Positions 1-8,715 of a stretch of 35,466 bases of DNA are shown one piece after another; within the stretch, counting starts at the first letter, position 1, and each line of letters opens with the position of its first letter. Under the pieces are notes generated by a model. That model did no database searches. It was not told the origin of the DNA and worked only from the letters and a program-made list of their open reading frames with translations. The DNA comes from Lachnospiraceae bacterium (GTDB taxonomy: Bacteria > Bacillota > Clostridia > Lachnospirales > Lachnospiraceae). The DNA is taken from positions 1-35,466 of the forward strand of contig JAFYDI010000034.1 in NCBI GenBank assembly GCA_017544835.1. Reading direction: 5' to 3'. The translations under genes were made by a program, and so were the position numbers.

Positions 1-1018
1 CATTACCTTTATTTATGTTACACACGATCAGGAAGAAGCTCTTACCATGTCTGATAAGATAGTGGTCATGAAAGCGGGAGAGATTCAGCAGATCGGTACT
101 CCTACAGATATTTACAATGAGCCTGTTAACAGATACGTTGCGAACTTTATCGGAGAGAGCAATATTGTTGACGGTATCATGCTTGAAGACTATAAAGTTA
201 TGTTTGAGGATAAGACCTTTGAATGCGTTGACGCAGGCTTTTCCAAGAACGAGAACGTTGAAGTTGTAATTCGTCCCGAGGACCTTGAAATTGTAGCGCC
301 CCGTTCCGGTAACCTTAAGGGTATAGTTAAGTCCGTTCTTTTTAAAGGCGTACATTACGAGACTATCGTAGAGACTAAATCAGGTACTGAGATTACGGTT
401 AAAATGAACGTTTCCGATGACAAGCCCGTTGTTAATGAGCTTGCGGAAGAAATGATGAGCGCCAACGATTTCTACATCGACCTTGACGACTTACAGGAGA
501 TTACCGACGAGTTTATTATTGCAAGAGCCGATGCACAGGCTTGGAATCCTGCTACAGAAGAGCGTATTTCCATTCATTCAGTTAACTATGAAGCGGCTCC
601 CGAATACGGCACATATCCTGTGACTTTCTCAACTCAGGCAGGAACTTCTGTAACGGTTAACATGATTATTGAAGAAGAGAACCGAGTAGTTAACCGGGAA
701 TACGAGGAAGAGATATTCGCCGTTAACTTCTTTAAGAATGCGGATGAAATTCAGGAATCCATCGCTCTTGAAACAGACTTAAAGACCTGGGCCAATGCTT
801 CCGCTTGGAGCTTAGAAGACGGTTCGCCTGTTACCATTACCGAAGTTGTATATGATTTCGACCCCGCAACCGTAGAACCCGGCGTATACAATGTGACCTT
901 TAAGACAGAAGGTTATGAATATAAAGTTGACACTACCAAGGAAACCAAGGTGGGAGATGCCGTAGGACTTAAGTTTACGCCCGATGTACTTCACATAATG
1001 GTTAAACAGAACTACTAA
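1..1018 (+). CDS. potA: Spermidine/putrescine ABC transporter ATPase PotA (5' truncated) with inserted Ig-like repeats
   Basis: ATP-hydrolysing subunit of a polyamine importer. The open frame runs in from the window edge (first full codon at base 2), so the ATG at base 47 is internal. Walker A, signature and Walker B lie upstream. What remains starts with the H-loop region ([10 protein letters not shown]) followed by the typical [21 protein letters not shown] stretch read as two parts. The C-terminal TOBE domain begins with IRPEDLEI and ends with [18 protein letters not shown], as in ordinary PotA. Between these, roughly bases 410-930, about 170 extra residues are inserted. They form two acidic units of 86-91 residues, each closing on a YxVTFxT..G..VTV hairpin like Gram-positive surface Ig-like repeats. 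potB follows after 13 bases, so the operon is potABCD. Identity is sure; the role of the insert is unknown. Confidence 0.93.
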   Translation, partial: ITFIYVTHDQEEALTMSDKIVVMKAGEIQQIGTPTDIYNEPVNRYVANFIGESNIVDGIMLEDYKVMFEDKTFECVDAGFSKNENVEVVIRPEDLEIVAPRSGNLKGIVKSVLFKGVHYETIVETKSGTEITVKMNVSDDKPVVNELAEEMMSANDFYIDLDDLQEITDEFIIARADAQAWNPATEERISIHSVNYEAAPEYGTYPVTFSTQAGTSVTVNMIIEEENRVVNREYEEEIFAVNFFKNADEIQESIALETDLKTWANASAWSLEDGSPVTITEVVYDFDPATVEPGVYNVTFKTEGYEYKVDTTKETKVGDAVGLKFTPDVLHIMVKQNY

Positions 1019-1031
1019 AGAGGGACTGTAG

Positions 1032-1871
1032 ATGAAACAATTTCGTAAAATGGTTTATCCGTACCTTCTTTGGAGTACGGTGGTTATAGCGGTACCGATG
1101 CTTCTTATACTGCTTTATGCCTTCACGGCAGGCGGCAACTCGGTATCCAAGTTTATGTTTAGCTTTAAAAACTTCCATAGGTTTCTTACAGACAAGACCT
1201 TCCTTGAAGTTTTATACAGATCTCTTCGTATAGCGATTGAGACTACTATAGTATGTGTACTTCTCGGATATCCTGCGGCATATATTATTGCCAAGTATTC
1301 CGAAAAGGTTAAGATGCGCTGGGTGCTTATTATTACACTTCCCACATGGATTAACATGCTTGTAAGAACATATGCATGGACCGGAATCTTACAGGAAGAC
1401 GGAGTTATTAACAATATCCTTGGTATATTCGGTATTGGGCCCGTTGCCTTTATGTATACGGACTTTGCCGTAATACTTGGTATGGTATATAACTTCTTGC
1501 CTTTCATGATTATTCAGATATATACATCCCTTACCAAGATGGACTATAGCCTCATAGAGGCGGCAAGCGACCTCGGCGCCAATCCCCGCAAGTGCTTTAC
1601 CAAGGTTACGCTTCCTTTGTCCATGCCCGGAGTAATAAGCGGAATTACGCTTGTATTTCTTCCTTCGGTATCAAGCTTCTGTATCCCCAGAATGCTTGGT
1701 GGCGGATCGTATGTAATGGTCGGAACTATAATTGAATCACAGTTTTTAACAGCCGGCGACTGGAATTTTGGCAGTGCCATTTCACTTATAATGGCCGTGA
1801 TTATCATGATTTCCATGTACATCACCAAGAAGGTCGACAAGGGCGAGAAGTTGGAGGCGATTAACGCATGA
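1032..1871 (+). CDS. potB: Spermidine/putrescine ABC transporter permease PotB
   Basis: First inner-membrane permease of the PotABCD polyamine importer, 279 residues, normal for the family. It has a cytosolic basic N-terminus, a first hydrophobic segment at about residues 12-33 and several more to the C-terminus, consistent with six membrane helices. The EAA loop that docks on PotA is visible as LIEAASDLGANPRK, followed by the usual V.LPLSMPGVISG. An AGAGGGA-like Shine-Dalgarno (AGAGGG) sits just before the ATG. The stop overlaps the start of the next permease by 4 bases, which indicates translational coupling. Order and sequence match PotB rather than PotC. Confidence 0.95.
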   Translation: MKQFRKMVYPYLLWSTVVIAVPMLLILLYAFTAGGNSVSKFMFSFKNFHRFLTDKTFLEVLYRSLRIAIETTIVCVLLGYPAAYIIAKYSEKVKMRWVLIITLPTWINMLVRTYAWTGILQEDGVINNILGIFGIGPVAFMYTDFAVILGMVYNFLPFMIIQIYTSLTKMDYSLIEAASDLGANPRKCFTKVTLPLSMPGVISGITLVFLPSVSSFCIPRMLGGGSYVMVGTIIESQFLTAGDWNFGSAISLIMAVIIMISMYITKKVDKGEKLEAINA

Positions 1872-2680
1872 GTAAGAAGAAAAAGAAAATCGGCTCCGGA
1901 ATATTCATGGCTTTGATGGTGTTGTTCTTATACGCGCCGATTATTTACACAATTGTATTTTCTTTTAACGAAGGCAAGTCTCTTACGAATTTCACGGGCT
2001 TTTCGCTTAAGTGGTATTCGAAGATGTTTGCCAATAAGACAATGATGGAAGCGTTGTTCTATACAATCGCTTGTGCGATTCTTGCAACTGCTATTTCAAC
2101 CGTTGTGGGCACCATTACGGCTATCGGCTTATCTAAGTCAAGAAAAGCCGTAAGAGGTATAGTAGAGCAGCTTAATCAGCTTCCAATCATGAATCCCGAA
2201 ATCGTTACGGCTATCGGTCTTTTGATGCTGTTTAGTGCGCTTCACGTAGAAAAGGGCTTCTTTACGATGCTTATCGCTCATATAATGTTTTGTATTCCTT
2301 ACGTAATACTAAGCGTTATGCCTAAGCTTCGTACACTTAATCCAAATATTGCAGAAGCGGCTATGGACCTTGGAGCAACTCCCTGGCAGGCACTAACAAA
2401 GGTTATTGTGCCTCAGTGTATGCCCGGCATAATTTCGGGTGCTTTGATTGCGTTTACGATGTCATTTGACGACTTTGTAATATCTTACTTTGTAACAGGT
2501 AACGGTGTAAGTAACATTTCGATTCTTGTATATACGGAATCAAGACGCGTCAATCCGTCGATTAATGCGCTTTCAACTTTGATAGTGGTTATTATCACAA
2601 TTTCACTTATACTTGTTAATGTTATCCCTACCATAGCAAGCAAAAAGGAAGCTAAGCTTGCTCAGGATAAAGATATATAG
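1868..2680 (+). CDS. potC: Spermidine/putrescine ABC transporter permease PotC
   Basis: Second permease of the polyamine importer, 270 residues. It starts with a lysine-rich cytosolic tail (MSKKKKKIGSG), then a membrane helix and further hydrophobic segments. The EAA coupling loop reads NIAEAAMDLGATPWQAL and is followed by the PotC-typical SFDDFVISYFVTG. Its ATG overlaps the potB stop by 4 bases. It ends with a TAG, 16 bases before potD, whose Shine-Dalgarno lies directly after the stop. It should pair with PotB to form the pore on which PotA works. Confidence 0.95.
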   Translation: MSKKKKKIGSGIFMALMVLFLYAPIIYTIVFSFNEGKSLTNFTGFSLKWYSKMFANKTMMEALFYTIACAILATAISTVVGTITAIGLSKSRKAVRGIVEQLNQLPIMNPEIVTAIGLLMLFSALHVEKGFFTMLIAHIMFCIPYVILSVMPKLRTLNPNIAEAAMDLGATPWQALTKVIVPQCMPGIISGALIAFTMSFDDFVISYFVTGNGVSNISILVYTESRRVNPSINALSTLIVVIITISLILVNVIPTIASKKEAKLAQDKDI

Positions 2681-2696
2681 TTTCAGGAGGATTTTA

Positions 2697-3761
2697 ATGA
2701 TGAAAAAAGGATGGCTTGTTTCTTTGGCTGTACTTGTGTTAAGCCTTTGCTGTTTAACCGGCTGCGGAGCCAAGGAAAAACTTAAAATATACCTTCCCGG
2801 AGAGTATATGAGCGACGAGCTTGTTCCCAACTTTGAGAAGCAGTATAACTGTAAGGTTGATGTGGAACTTTTCGACAGCAATGAAATGATGTATACGAAG
2901 GTTATGGCAGGAGACAGCTATGATGTACTCATTCCTTCAGATTACATGATTGAAAGACTTATCAAAGAAGACTATCTTCAGAAAATCGATGTTTCAAAGC
3001 TTTCTAATTTCGGAAGCGTAACTGATGCACTTAAGGTAGCTCCTTACAACGGATTCGATCCCGACAATTCATATTCTGTTCCTTATTTCTGGGGTTCTGT
3101 AGGTATTGTTTACAATCAGAACAATGTTCCTACCTCAGAAGTTGAGGCTAAGGGCTTCGAAATCATGAAGGATACCAAGTATGCCGGCAAAATTTACATG
3201 TACGACAGTGAGCGAGACAGCTTCATGATTGCTTTTAAGTCTTTAGGCTATTCTATGAATACCAATGAAGAGTCTGAAATCATGGCAGCTTATGACTGGC
3301 TTGTAGAGCTTAACACTACCATGGATCCCACAACTGTTACCGATGAAGTAATAGACGGTATGGCACAGGGACGTAAGGACCTTGCAATCGTATACAGCGG
3401 TGACGCAGCTTACATTCTTTCCGAGAATGAGGATATGAGATATTACACTCCGGAATGCGGTACCAACGTATGGGTAGATGCAATGGTTATTCCCAAGAAC
3501 GCCAAGAACGTAGACCTCGCTTATAAGTTTATCGACTACGTAATCAGCTATGACGCAGCAATGGGCAATACCGAAGCTGTAGGATATGCTTCTGTTAACA
3601 AAGATGTTCTCGCAGAAGTAACTGCAGATGGTGGTTTATATGATGGTAATGAAGCATATATCCCCAGAACCGGATTTGCCAAAGATGAAGTATTTACCGA
3701 CAACGAATTTCTTCGTAAGAAGTTATCCGAGCTTTGGATAAAGGTTAAAGCAAGTAAATAA
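2697..3761 (+). CDS. potD: Spermidine/putrescine-binding lipoprotein PotD
   Basis: Substrate-binding protein of the polyamine importer, anchored outside the membrane as a lipoprotein. The chosen start (2697, or 2700, since two ATGs are adjacent) is preceded by AGGAGG at 2685-2690; the upstream ATG at 2658 lies inside potC and has no such site. Signal peptide MMKKGW, hydrophobic core and lipobox LTGC place the lipidated Cys near residue 22. The mature protein has the PotD pattern: FDSNEMMYTK, YDVLIPSDYMIERL, YSVPYFWG, YDSERDSF and VWVDAMVIPKNAKN. The last two contain the acidic and Trp residues that bind polyamine amines in E. coli PotD. 354 residues; last gene of the operon, followed by a strong hairpin terminator. 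Confidence 0.95.
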   Translation: MMKKGWLVSLAVLVLSLCCLTGCGAKEKLKIYLPGEYMSDELVPNFEKQYNCKVDVELFDSNEMMYTKVMAGDSYDVLIPSDYMIERLIKEDYLQKIDVSKLSNFGSVTDALKVAPYNGFDPDNSYSVPYFWGSVGIVYNQNNVPTSEVEAKGFEIMKDTKYAGKIYMYDSERDSFMIAFKSLGYSMNTNEESEIMAAYDWLVELNTTMDPTTVTDEVIDGMAQGRKDLAIVYSGDAAYILSENEDMRYYTPECGTNVWVDAMVIPKNAKNVDLAYKFIDYVISYDAAMGNTEAVGYASVNKDVLAEVTADGGLYDGNEAYIPRTGFAKDEVFTDNEFLRKKLSELWIKVKASK

Positions 3762-3770
3762 TACAAAGAA

Positions 3771-3803
3771 GCCCTCGGCAGCGTTGACTGTCGGGGGCTT
3801 TTT
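3771..3803 (+). terminator. Rho-independent terminator of potABCD
   Basis: An 11-bp stem (GCCCTCGGCAG with CTGTCGGGGGC, two G-U pairs), a 6-base loop and five T residues directly after. It starts 9 bases past the potD stop. The minus-strand gene ends at 3813, and the reverse strand also has a T-rich flank (TTCTTTGT), so it may serve both convergent units. Confidence 0.88.
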
Positions 3804-3812
3804 AGTACAAGT

Positions 3813-4892
3813 CTATTTGGTTTCTTTGGCTTCCTTGGGCGGCTCTTCCTCGAGTTTCTTAAACACGATACAGTTAGGCTTTTCTATCTTAATCTCGGGC
3901 CCGTTCATGATAAGAGTTTTCTGCTCAGTATCCACATTAAAGAATGTGAGAGTATCGGATTCATTGTTACAGGATACCAGGTGCTTGCTGTCGGGGAAGA
4001 GAGAAACGTCCTTGGGATACTCACCGCTTATGGGCAAGCAGAAGAGTTTCTCAAGAGTTCCGTCCTGTAATATCTTATAAAGACATACGCTGTTATCGCC
4101 GGCATTGGAAGCGGTAATATACTTAAAGTCATAAGAGATATTCACGCTGCTTGCGGCATTACCCTTGGCATGATAATCATTGAGAGTCGAGATAGTCTGA
4201 ATCTTCTCAAATACAGGGTTGCCGTTTCCTTTATTTTCATAAGAGTATACATCGATATAATTCTTAAGCTCGTGAACGATATAAAGGTATTTGCCGGACT
4301 TTGAGAACTTTAAATGTCTGGGAGCGGATTCCTGTTCTGAACGAATAATATCAACAAGCTTAAGCTTACCGGTAGAATGATTCATGGAATATACGTTGAC
4401 ATGATCCATGCCGAGGTCAGCGGCAAGAAGATATTCATTGTCACGAGACATCTTGACGCAGTTTACATGCGGATGGAAGTTTCTTTCGGAAACAGTGCCC
4501 ATACCCTTTAAATAAATTTCTTCGGTAATATCGCCGACCGCTCCGCCGGGCTTTAACTTAAGAACGGTAATCTTACCATCGTGGTAACCGGCCACAAATA
4601 AGAACTTATCCTGATAATCGGTTGAAATATAGCAACCGCGCATACCGTTTATAGACTGCATATTGACCTTCTTAAGCATTCCGTCGGGAAGAATCTTATA
4701 GCTCTCAACGCCAAGGTCTGTGATGGAATAAAGGAATTTCTGACTGTGAGAAAGAGTGATATAAGAGGAGTTGGATACTTCGACAACACCTTTCTTCATG
4801 AAACGCCCCTTTTTCATATCAACATCAAAAATTGTAATACCAAACTTTTCATTCTGAGTATAGCTTGAAACATACGCAACGTATTTATTCAT
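3813..4892 (-). CDS. Lactonase-family beta-propeller protein (6-phosphogluconolactonase type)
   Basis: A 359-residue cytosolic protein without signal peptide that fits the seven-bladed YbhE/Pgl lactonase family, which hydrolyses 6-phosphogluconolactone or related sugar lactones. Blade-like repeats of the form 'K.LY....' recur (KFLYSITD, KFLFVAGYHDG, EYLLAADLGMDHV, KYLYIVHEL). The family's central NFHPHVNCVKMS and SAPRHLKFSKSGKYLY segments are present. The Shine-Dalgarno AAAGGAG lies within the 3' end of aroC and the ATG overlaps the aroC stop by 8 bases, so the two are translated together. The C-terminus ends in a charged tail (EEEPPKEAKETK). Family is clear; the actual lactone substrate cannot be told from sequence. 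Confidence 0.85.
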   Translation of the reverse strand: MNKYVAYVSSYTQNEKFGITIFDVDMKKGRFMKKGVVEVSNSSYITLSHSQKFLYSITDLGVESYKILPDGMLKKVNMQSINGMRGCYISTDYQDKFLFVAGYHDGKITVLKLKPGGAVGDITEEIYLKGMGTVSERNFHPHVNCVKMSRDNEYLLAADLGMDHVNVYSMNHSTGKLKLVDIIRSEQESAPRHLKFSKSGKYLYIVHELKNYIDVYSYENKGNGNPVFEKIQTISTLNDYHAKGNAASSVNISYDFKYITASNAGDNSVCLYKILQDGTLEKLFCLPISGEYPKDVSLFPDSKHLVSCNNESDTLTFFNVDTEQKTLIMNGPEIKIEKPNCIVFKKLEEEPPKEAKETK

Positions 4893-5889
4893 TGATTTCT
4901 CCTTTGTAAAAAGAAACTACATTACTCATTTTGGCAGACATATTTGCAAGAAGTTCGTCTGCAAGAACTATGGCGCACATGGCTTCGAGTACAGGTGCAA
5001 CACGTTTGACAATGCTTATGTCATGACGACCTTTAATCTCAAGTGTAACGGGCTTGCCTTCATCATTAACGGTCTTCTGAGGAAGAGAGATGGAAGGAGT
5101 AGGCTTAATGTATGCTTTGATTAAGATATCGCTGCCGGTACTCATTCCGCCGAGTACTCCACCGCAATGATTGGTCTTGGTGACAACCTTTCCTTCTTTG
5201 ACAATAAACTCATCGTTATTCTTGCTGCCAAGCGATTTGGAAGCCTTTATACCGTCTCCGAATTCTACAGCTTTAACGGCGCCGACAGACATTATCGCGC
5301 GGGAAAGAAGCCCGTCTAGTTTATCAAATACAGGCTCTCCGAGACCGACGGGAACGTTTTTGATGCAAAGGGAAACGGTACCGCCTACGGAATCACCTGC
5401 AGGAATATCCTCTTTAAGTGCAGGAATGGATTCAAAGGTTACGCCAAGGGGTTCAAGAATCTTCTTGGCAACAACGCCGGCGGCAACACGAGCAGCCGTT
5501 TCACGTCCCGAGGAGCGTCCGCCGCCTCTGTGGTCTCTGATACCGTACTTGCTGTCATAAGTAAAGTCGGCGTGACCGGGGCGATAAGTATGCTCCAAAT
5601 TGTCATAAGACGGAGAGTGCTGGTCTTCATTGAATATTATAAGCGATATGGGTGTACCGAGAGTTAAACCGTTATATACACCGGACATTATCTTGACGGT
5701 GTCGCTTTCTTTTCTCTTGGTAGATACCTTGTCGGAAGACGGACGACGTCTTGACATATCCTCTATAAAATCTTCTTCGCTAAGCTTTATGCCTGCGGGA
5801 ACACCGTCAAGTACGGCACCTATAGCAACGCCGTGAGACTCGCCCCAGGTTGTAACGGTAAATATTTTCCCTATTGATGAACCACTCAT
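4885..5889 (-). CDS. aroC: Chorismate synthase
   Basis: Last step of the shikimate pathway: 5-enolpyruvylshikimate-3-phosphate to chorismate, with reduced FMN. 334 residues from the chosen start. Hallmarks are GKIFTVTTWGESHG (catalytic His19), SRRRPSSDKVSTKRKE, the phosphate/FMN-binding RPGHADFTYDSKYG..DHRGGGRSSGRETAARVAAG region and GGVLGGMSTG. An in-frame ATG exists at 5925, but the ATG at 5889 is preceded by AAAGGAC at 8-base spacing and gives the canonical N-terminus. A likely promoter also puts +1 near 5921, downstream of the longer start. First gene of a two-gene minus-strand unit with the lactonase. Confidence 0.96.
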   Translation of the reverse strand: MSGSSIGKIFTVTTWGESHGVAIGAVLDGVPAGIKLSEEDFIEDMSRRRPSSDKVSTKRKESDTVKIMSGVYNGLTLGTPISLIIFNEDQHSPSYDNLEHTYRPGHADFTYDSKYGIRDHRGGGRSSGRETAARVAAGVVAKKILEPLGVTFESIPALKEDIPAGDSVGGTVSLCIKNVPVGLGEPVFDKLDGLLSRAIMSVGAVKAVEFGDGIKASKSLGSKNNDEFIVKEGKVVTKTNHCGGVLGGMSTGSDILIKAYIKPTPSISLPQKTVNDEGKPVTLEIKGRHDISIVKRVAPVLEAMCAIVLADELLANMSAKMSNVVSFYKGEINE

Positions 5890-5927
5890 TTTTAATTGTC
5901 CTTTTTGCGTATTTTGTGTACTCATTT

Positions 5928-5955
5928 ATAATAACATATGACAATTGTTAAACAA
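5928..5955 (-). promoter_or_regulatory. Probable aroC promoter
   Basis: On the minus strand TTGTTT (5955-5950), a 16-base spacer and TATTAT (5933-5928). The -10 is good and the -35 weak. Transcription from about 5921 fits the shorter aroC start. The rest of the 167-base aroC/carboxypeptidase gap is AT-rich; I see no convincing plus-strand promoter, only isolated boxes such as TATGAT at 5995-6000. Confidence 0.4.
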
Positions 5956-6056
5956 ATAAAAAATCTAAAAATTCGAGTGTGATTTGCCTGACTTTATGAT
6001 ATAGTATTAGTGTGTAAAGAATGGCTTGGGGGCAATGGGAATTTTCGAGGTGCGAT

Positions 6057-7094
6057 GTGAAGAAAACTTTTAAGGAGAAGGCTGTATCCAAAGCAGCCGG
6101 GCTTTCACGAAAGCACAAGTTTATGAAGCCATTTATTTTCCTGGTACTTTTAACCGTACTGGGCGTTTATAATGTAGTTAAGTATTTCGGAGGCAATGGT
6201 AAGAAGTATATCTCCATTGGCTTTGTTTTGGTGTTCTTTTTACTTTGCTCAAGCTTTACCAATGCCGATGCGATGAAGGAAGGTGAGGTATACCTTTCAT
6301 CCGCGGGCGGTGTTGATATCTACGAAGACTCCATTCCGCTTAATGAAGACACGACACAGGATGTTTCGGAATATGTACAGATTTCCGAAGATTCGAGTGG
6401 AGATGAATATACTTCAGATGAGTCTGCCGCGCTCAGCGATACAGATATGTTTTCTTTGGACGATTTCCTGTTTGATTATACGTTGTCCGATTCGGCAAGC
6501 TCTGAATCAAGTGACGGAAACGGTTTCTCCAAGGATGACTGGAGCCTTATTCTTGTAAATAAGACTCATCCGATTCCCGACGATTATGAGGTTAAGCTTA
6601 CGGTAATTAAGGGTTCCATGCGTTGCGATGAGAGAGCGGTTGAGCCGCTTAGAAACATGCTTAATGCGGCCAATGCCAAGGGTATAAGTCTTTATGTATG
6701 TTCGCCTTATAGAGACGGCGACCGTCAGGAGATGTTGTTTAACAGGCGTATCAATCAGTATATGGATAACGGCAAGTCCTATCTCGAAGCCTTTAAGACC
6801 GCTTCCAAAGATGTTATTATTCCAGGATGCAGTGAGCATCAGCTGGGTCTTGCTTTTGACATAGTATGCAGTTATCATTCAACGCTTGACTGGGAGTTTG
6901 GCGATACAGAGGCCGGCAAGTGGCTTTATGAGCACTGCGCAGAGTATGGTTTCATACTTCGTTATCCCAAGGGCAAGGAAAGCATTACGGGTATTGTTTA
7001 TGAGCCTTGGCACTTTAGATATGTAGGAACAGAGGCTGCCAAGTATATCATGGAGAATGGCATTACTCTCGAGGAGCTTTGGGAAGAGTTTTAG
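6057..7094 (+). CDS. D-alanyl-D-alanine carboxypeptidase, VanY/peptidase M15B family
   Basis: Zinc peptidase that trims the terminal D-Ala from peptidoglycan stem peptides outside the membrane. Zinc ligands lie in SEHQLGLAFD (His261, Asp268) and EPWHFRYVG (His319, with catalytic Glu316). RSPYR-like substrate region reads CSPYRDGDRQ. Start chosen as GTG 6057 because CGAGG stands 6 bases upstream; the ATG at 6021 in the same frame has no ribosome site. 345 residues. The N-terminus is basic, then has two hydrophobic segments (about residues 24-42 and 52-70), the second ending in an ADA-like cleavage site, then a long Ser/Asp/Glu-rich linker to about residue 140. tgt follows after 15 bases. Confidence 0.87.
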   Translation: MKKTFKEKAVSKAAGLSRKHKFMKPFIFLVLLTVLGVYNVVKYFGGNGKKYISIGFVLVFFLLCSSFTNADAMKEGEVYLSSAGGVDIYEDSIPLNEDTTQDVSEYVQISEDSSGDEYTSDESAALSDTDMFSLDDFLFDYTLSDSASSESSDGNGFSKDDWSLILVNKTHPIPDDYEVKLTVIKGSMRCDERAVEPLRNMLNAANAKGISLYVCSPYRDGDRQEMLFNRRINQYMDNGKSYLEAFKTASKDVIIPGCSEHQLGLAFDIVCSYHSTLDWEFGDTEAGKWLYEHCAEYGFILRYPKGKESITGIVYEPWHFRYVGTEAAKYIMENGITLEELWEEF

Positions 7095-7109
7095 TTTGAA
7101 AGGTATTAA

Positions 7110-8246
7110 ATGAATTACGAAATTTTGAAAGAAGAAGGCCGCGCGAAAAGGGCGGTCTTTCATACGGTTCACGGAGATATTCAGACTCCGGTTTTCATGA
7201 ATGTGGGTACGGTTGCGGCTATTAAAGGCGCAGTTTCCACCATGGATCTTTACGACATAGGTTGTCAGGTTGAATTATCCAACACATATCATCTTCATGT
7301 TCGTCCCGGCGATAAGGTTATTAAGGAACTAGGAGGACTTCATAAGTTCATGAACTGGGAACGTCCCATTTTAACGGATTCGGGCGGCTTCCAGGTATTT
7401 TCTTTGGCAGGACTTCGTAAGATTAAGGAAGAAGGCGTAACTTTCCATTCGCATGTTGACGGACGCATTATTTTCATGGGTCCCGAGGAGAGCATGCAGA
7501 TTCAGTCTAATCTCGGTTCGACTATAGCTATGGCTTTTGATGAGTGCCCTTCAAGTGTTGCGGAACGTAAATATGTTGAGGATAGTGTAGCACGTACCAC
7601 AAGATGGTTGGAGCGTTGCAGAGTTGAGATGAACAGGCTTAACAGTCTTGAAGATACTGTCAATAAGAAGCAGATGCTTTTTGGTATTAATCAGGGTGCG
7701 ATTTTCCCCGACATTCGTATTGAGCATGCCAAGCGTATCAGCGAGATGGACCTTGATGGTTATGCGGTCGGAGGTCTTGCGGTTGGTGAGACTCATGAGC
7801 AGATGTATCATATTCTCGACGAAACGGTTCCTTACCTTCCCAAGCATAAGCCTACTTATCTGATGGGAGTCGGAACACCTGCTAATATTTTGGAAGGCGT
7901 GGCAAGAGGTGTCGATTTCTTTGACTGCGTTTATCCTTCACGTAACGGTCGCCACGGTCATTTGTATACCAATAAGGGTAAGATTAATCTTTTCAACGTT
8001 AAATATGAGAAGGACATGCGTCCTATTGAGGAAGGCTGTCAGTGCCCCGCATGTAAGTCTTATTCGAGGGCATATATCAGACATTTACTTAAGGCCAAGG
8101 AAATGCTCGGTATGAGATTGTGCGTACTTCATAACCTGTATTTCTATAACACAATGATGGCCGAAATCAGAGAGGCTCTTGATAACGGAAGTTTCGAAAA
8201 ATATAAGAAATGCAAACTTGACAGTATGAGTGAAGGTTATGTATGA
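7110..8246 (+). CDS. tgt: tRNA-guanine transglycosylase (queuine/preQ1)
   Basis: Exchanges guanine 34 of tRNAs with GUN anticodons for the queuosine precursor preQ1. 378 residues, standard for bacterial Tgt. Visible are DSGGFQVFSL with the general acid/base Asp90, VGGLAVGE, and FFDCVYPSRNGRHG with nucleophile Asp272. The zinc site is at the end: CQCPACKSYSRAYIRHLL followed by LHN, giving three Cys and one His. AAAGG precedes the ATG. The next gene is yajC, the common Firmicutes and proteobacterial neighbour. Between them lies a small inverted repeat (CAGGTT-TT-AACCTG, 8256-8269), probably without meaning. Confidence 0.96.
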   Translation: MNYEILKEEGRAKRAVFHTVHGDIQTPVFMNVGTVAAIKGAVSTMDLYDIGCQVELSNTYHLHVRPGDKVIKELGGLHKFMNWERPILTDSGGFQVFSLAGLRKIKEEGVTFHSHVDGRIIFMGPEESMQIQSNLGSTIAMAFDECPSSVAERKYVEDSVARTTRWLERCRVEMNRLNSLEDTVNKKQMLFGINQGAIFPDIRIEHAKRISEMDLDGYAVGGLAVGETHEQMYHILDETVPYLPKHKPTYLMGVGTPANILEGVARGVDFFDCVYPSRNGRHGHLYTNKGKINLFNVKYEKDMRPIEEGCQCPACKSYSRAYIRHLLKAKEMLGMRLCVLHNLYFYNTMMAEIREALDNGSFEKYKKCKLDSMSEGYV

Positions 8247-8290
8247 TAATTCTTGCAGGTTTTAACCTGATAATATATGGAGGTATATCT

Positions 8291-8617
8291 ATGAATTTGT
8301 TATTAACAGCTGCCGCCGCCGGCGGTGAAGCTTCTCTTACAGGTTCTTTACTTTCTTTACTTGTAATGATCGTTCCTTTTGGTGTTCTTTTTTACTTTAT
8401 GCTTGTAAGACCCCAGAAGAAAGAGCAGAAGCGTTTTAATGAGATGATGTCAGGTCTTGAAGTAGGAGATGTTGTTCTTACTACAGGCGGTTTTTACGGT
8501 GTTGTAATCGATATCACCGAGGAAGATGTTATTGTTGAGTTTGGTAACAACAAGAACTGCCGTATTCCCATGCGTAAGACCGCAATCGCTCAGGTTGAGA
8601 AGGCTGAACAGCAGTAA
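8291..8617 (+). CDS. yajC: Preprotein translocase accessory subunit YajC
   Basis: Small single-span membrane protein that associates with SecDF and the SecYEG translocon. The start at 8291 is set by GGAGG at 8279-8283; the same frame is open from 8243 but that ATG overlaps tgt and lacks a ribosome site. 108 residues: short outside segment with Ala/Gly (LLTAAAAGGEA), one membrane helix (about residues 19-38) ending in the family signature FYFMLVRPQKKEQKRF, then the cytosolic domain with GDVVLTTGGFYGVV. Last gene of the tgt unit; a clear terminator follows. Confidence 0.95.
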   Translation: MNLLLTAAAAGGEASLTGSLLSLLVMIVPFGVLFYFMLVRPQKKEQKRFNEMMSGLEVGDVVLTTGGFYGVVIDITEEDVIVEFGNNKNCRIPMRKTAIAQVEKAEQQ

Positions 8618-8627
8618 TATGTATTTT

Positions 8628-8662
8628 ATCCCCTTAAGTAATTGACTTAGGGGGATTTTTTT
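8628..8662 (+). terminator. Rho-independent terminator after yajC
   Basis: A 12-bp stem (ATCCCCTTAAGT with ACTTAGGGGGAT, one G-U pair), a 5-base loop and seven T residues, starting 10 bases past the yajC stop. Confidence 0.92.
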
Positions 8663-8715
8663 ATACATATAGCTGTATACATGTATAAGAGAATTAAATT
8701 TATCACGATTATATA

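Noticed and set aside
47-1018. potA as a complete gene starting at the ATG at base 47
   Set aside because: The frame is open to the window edge, and the residues before Met are the typical PotA H-loop ([10 protein letters not shown]), so the gene begins upstream.
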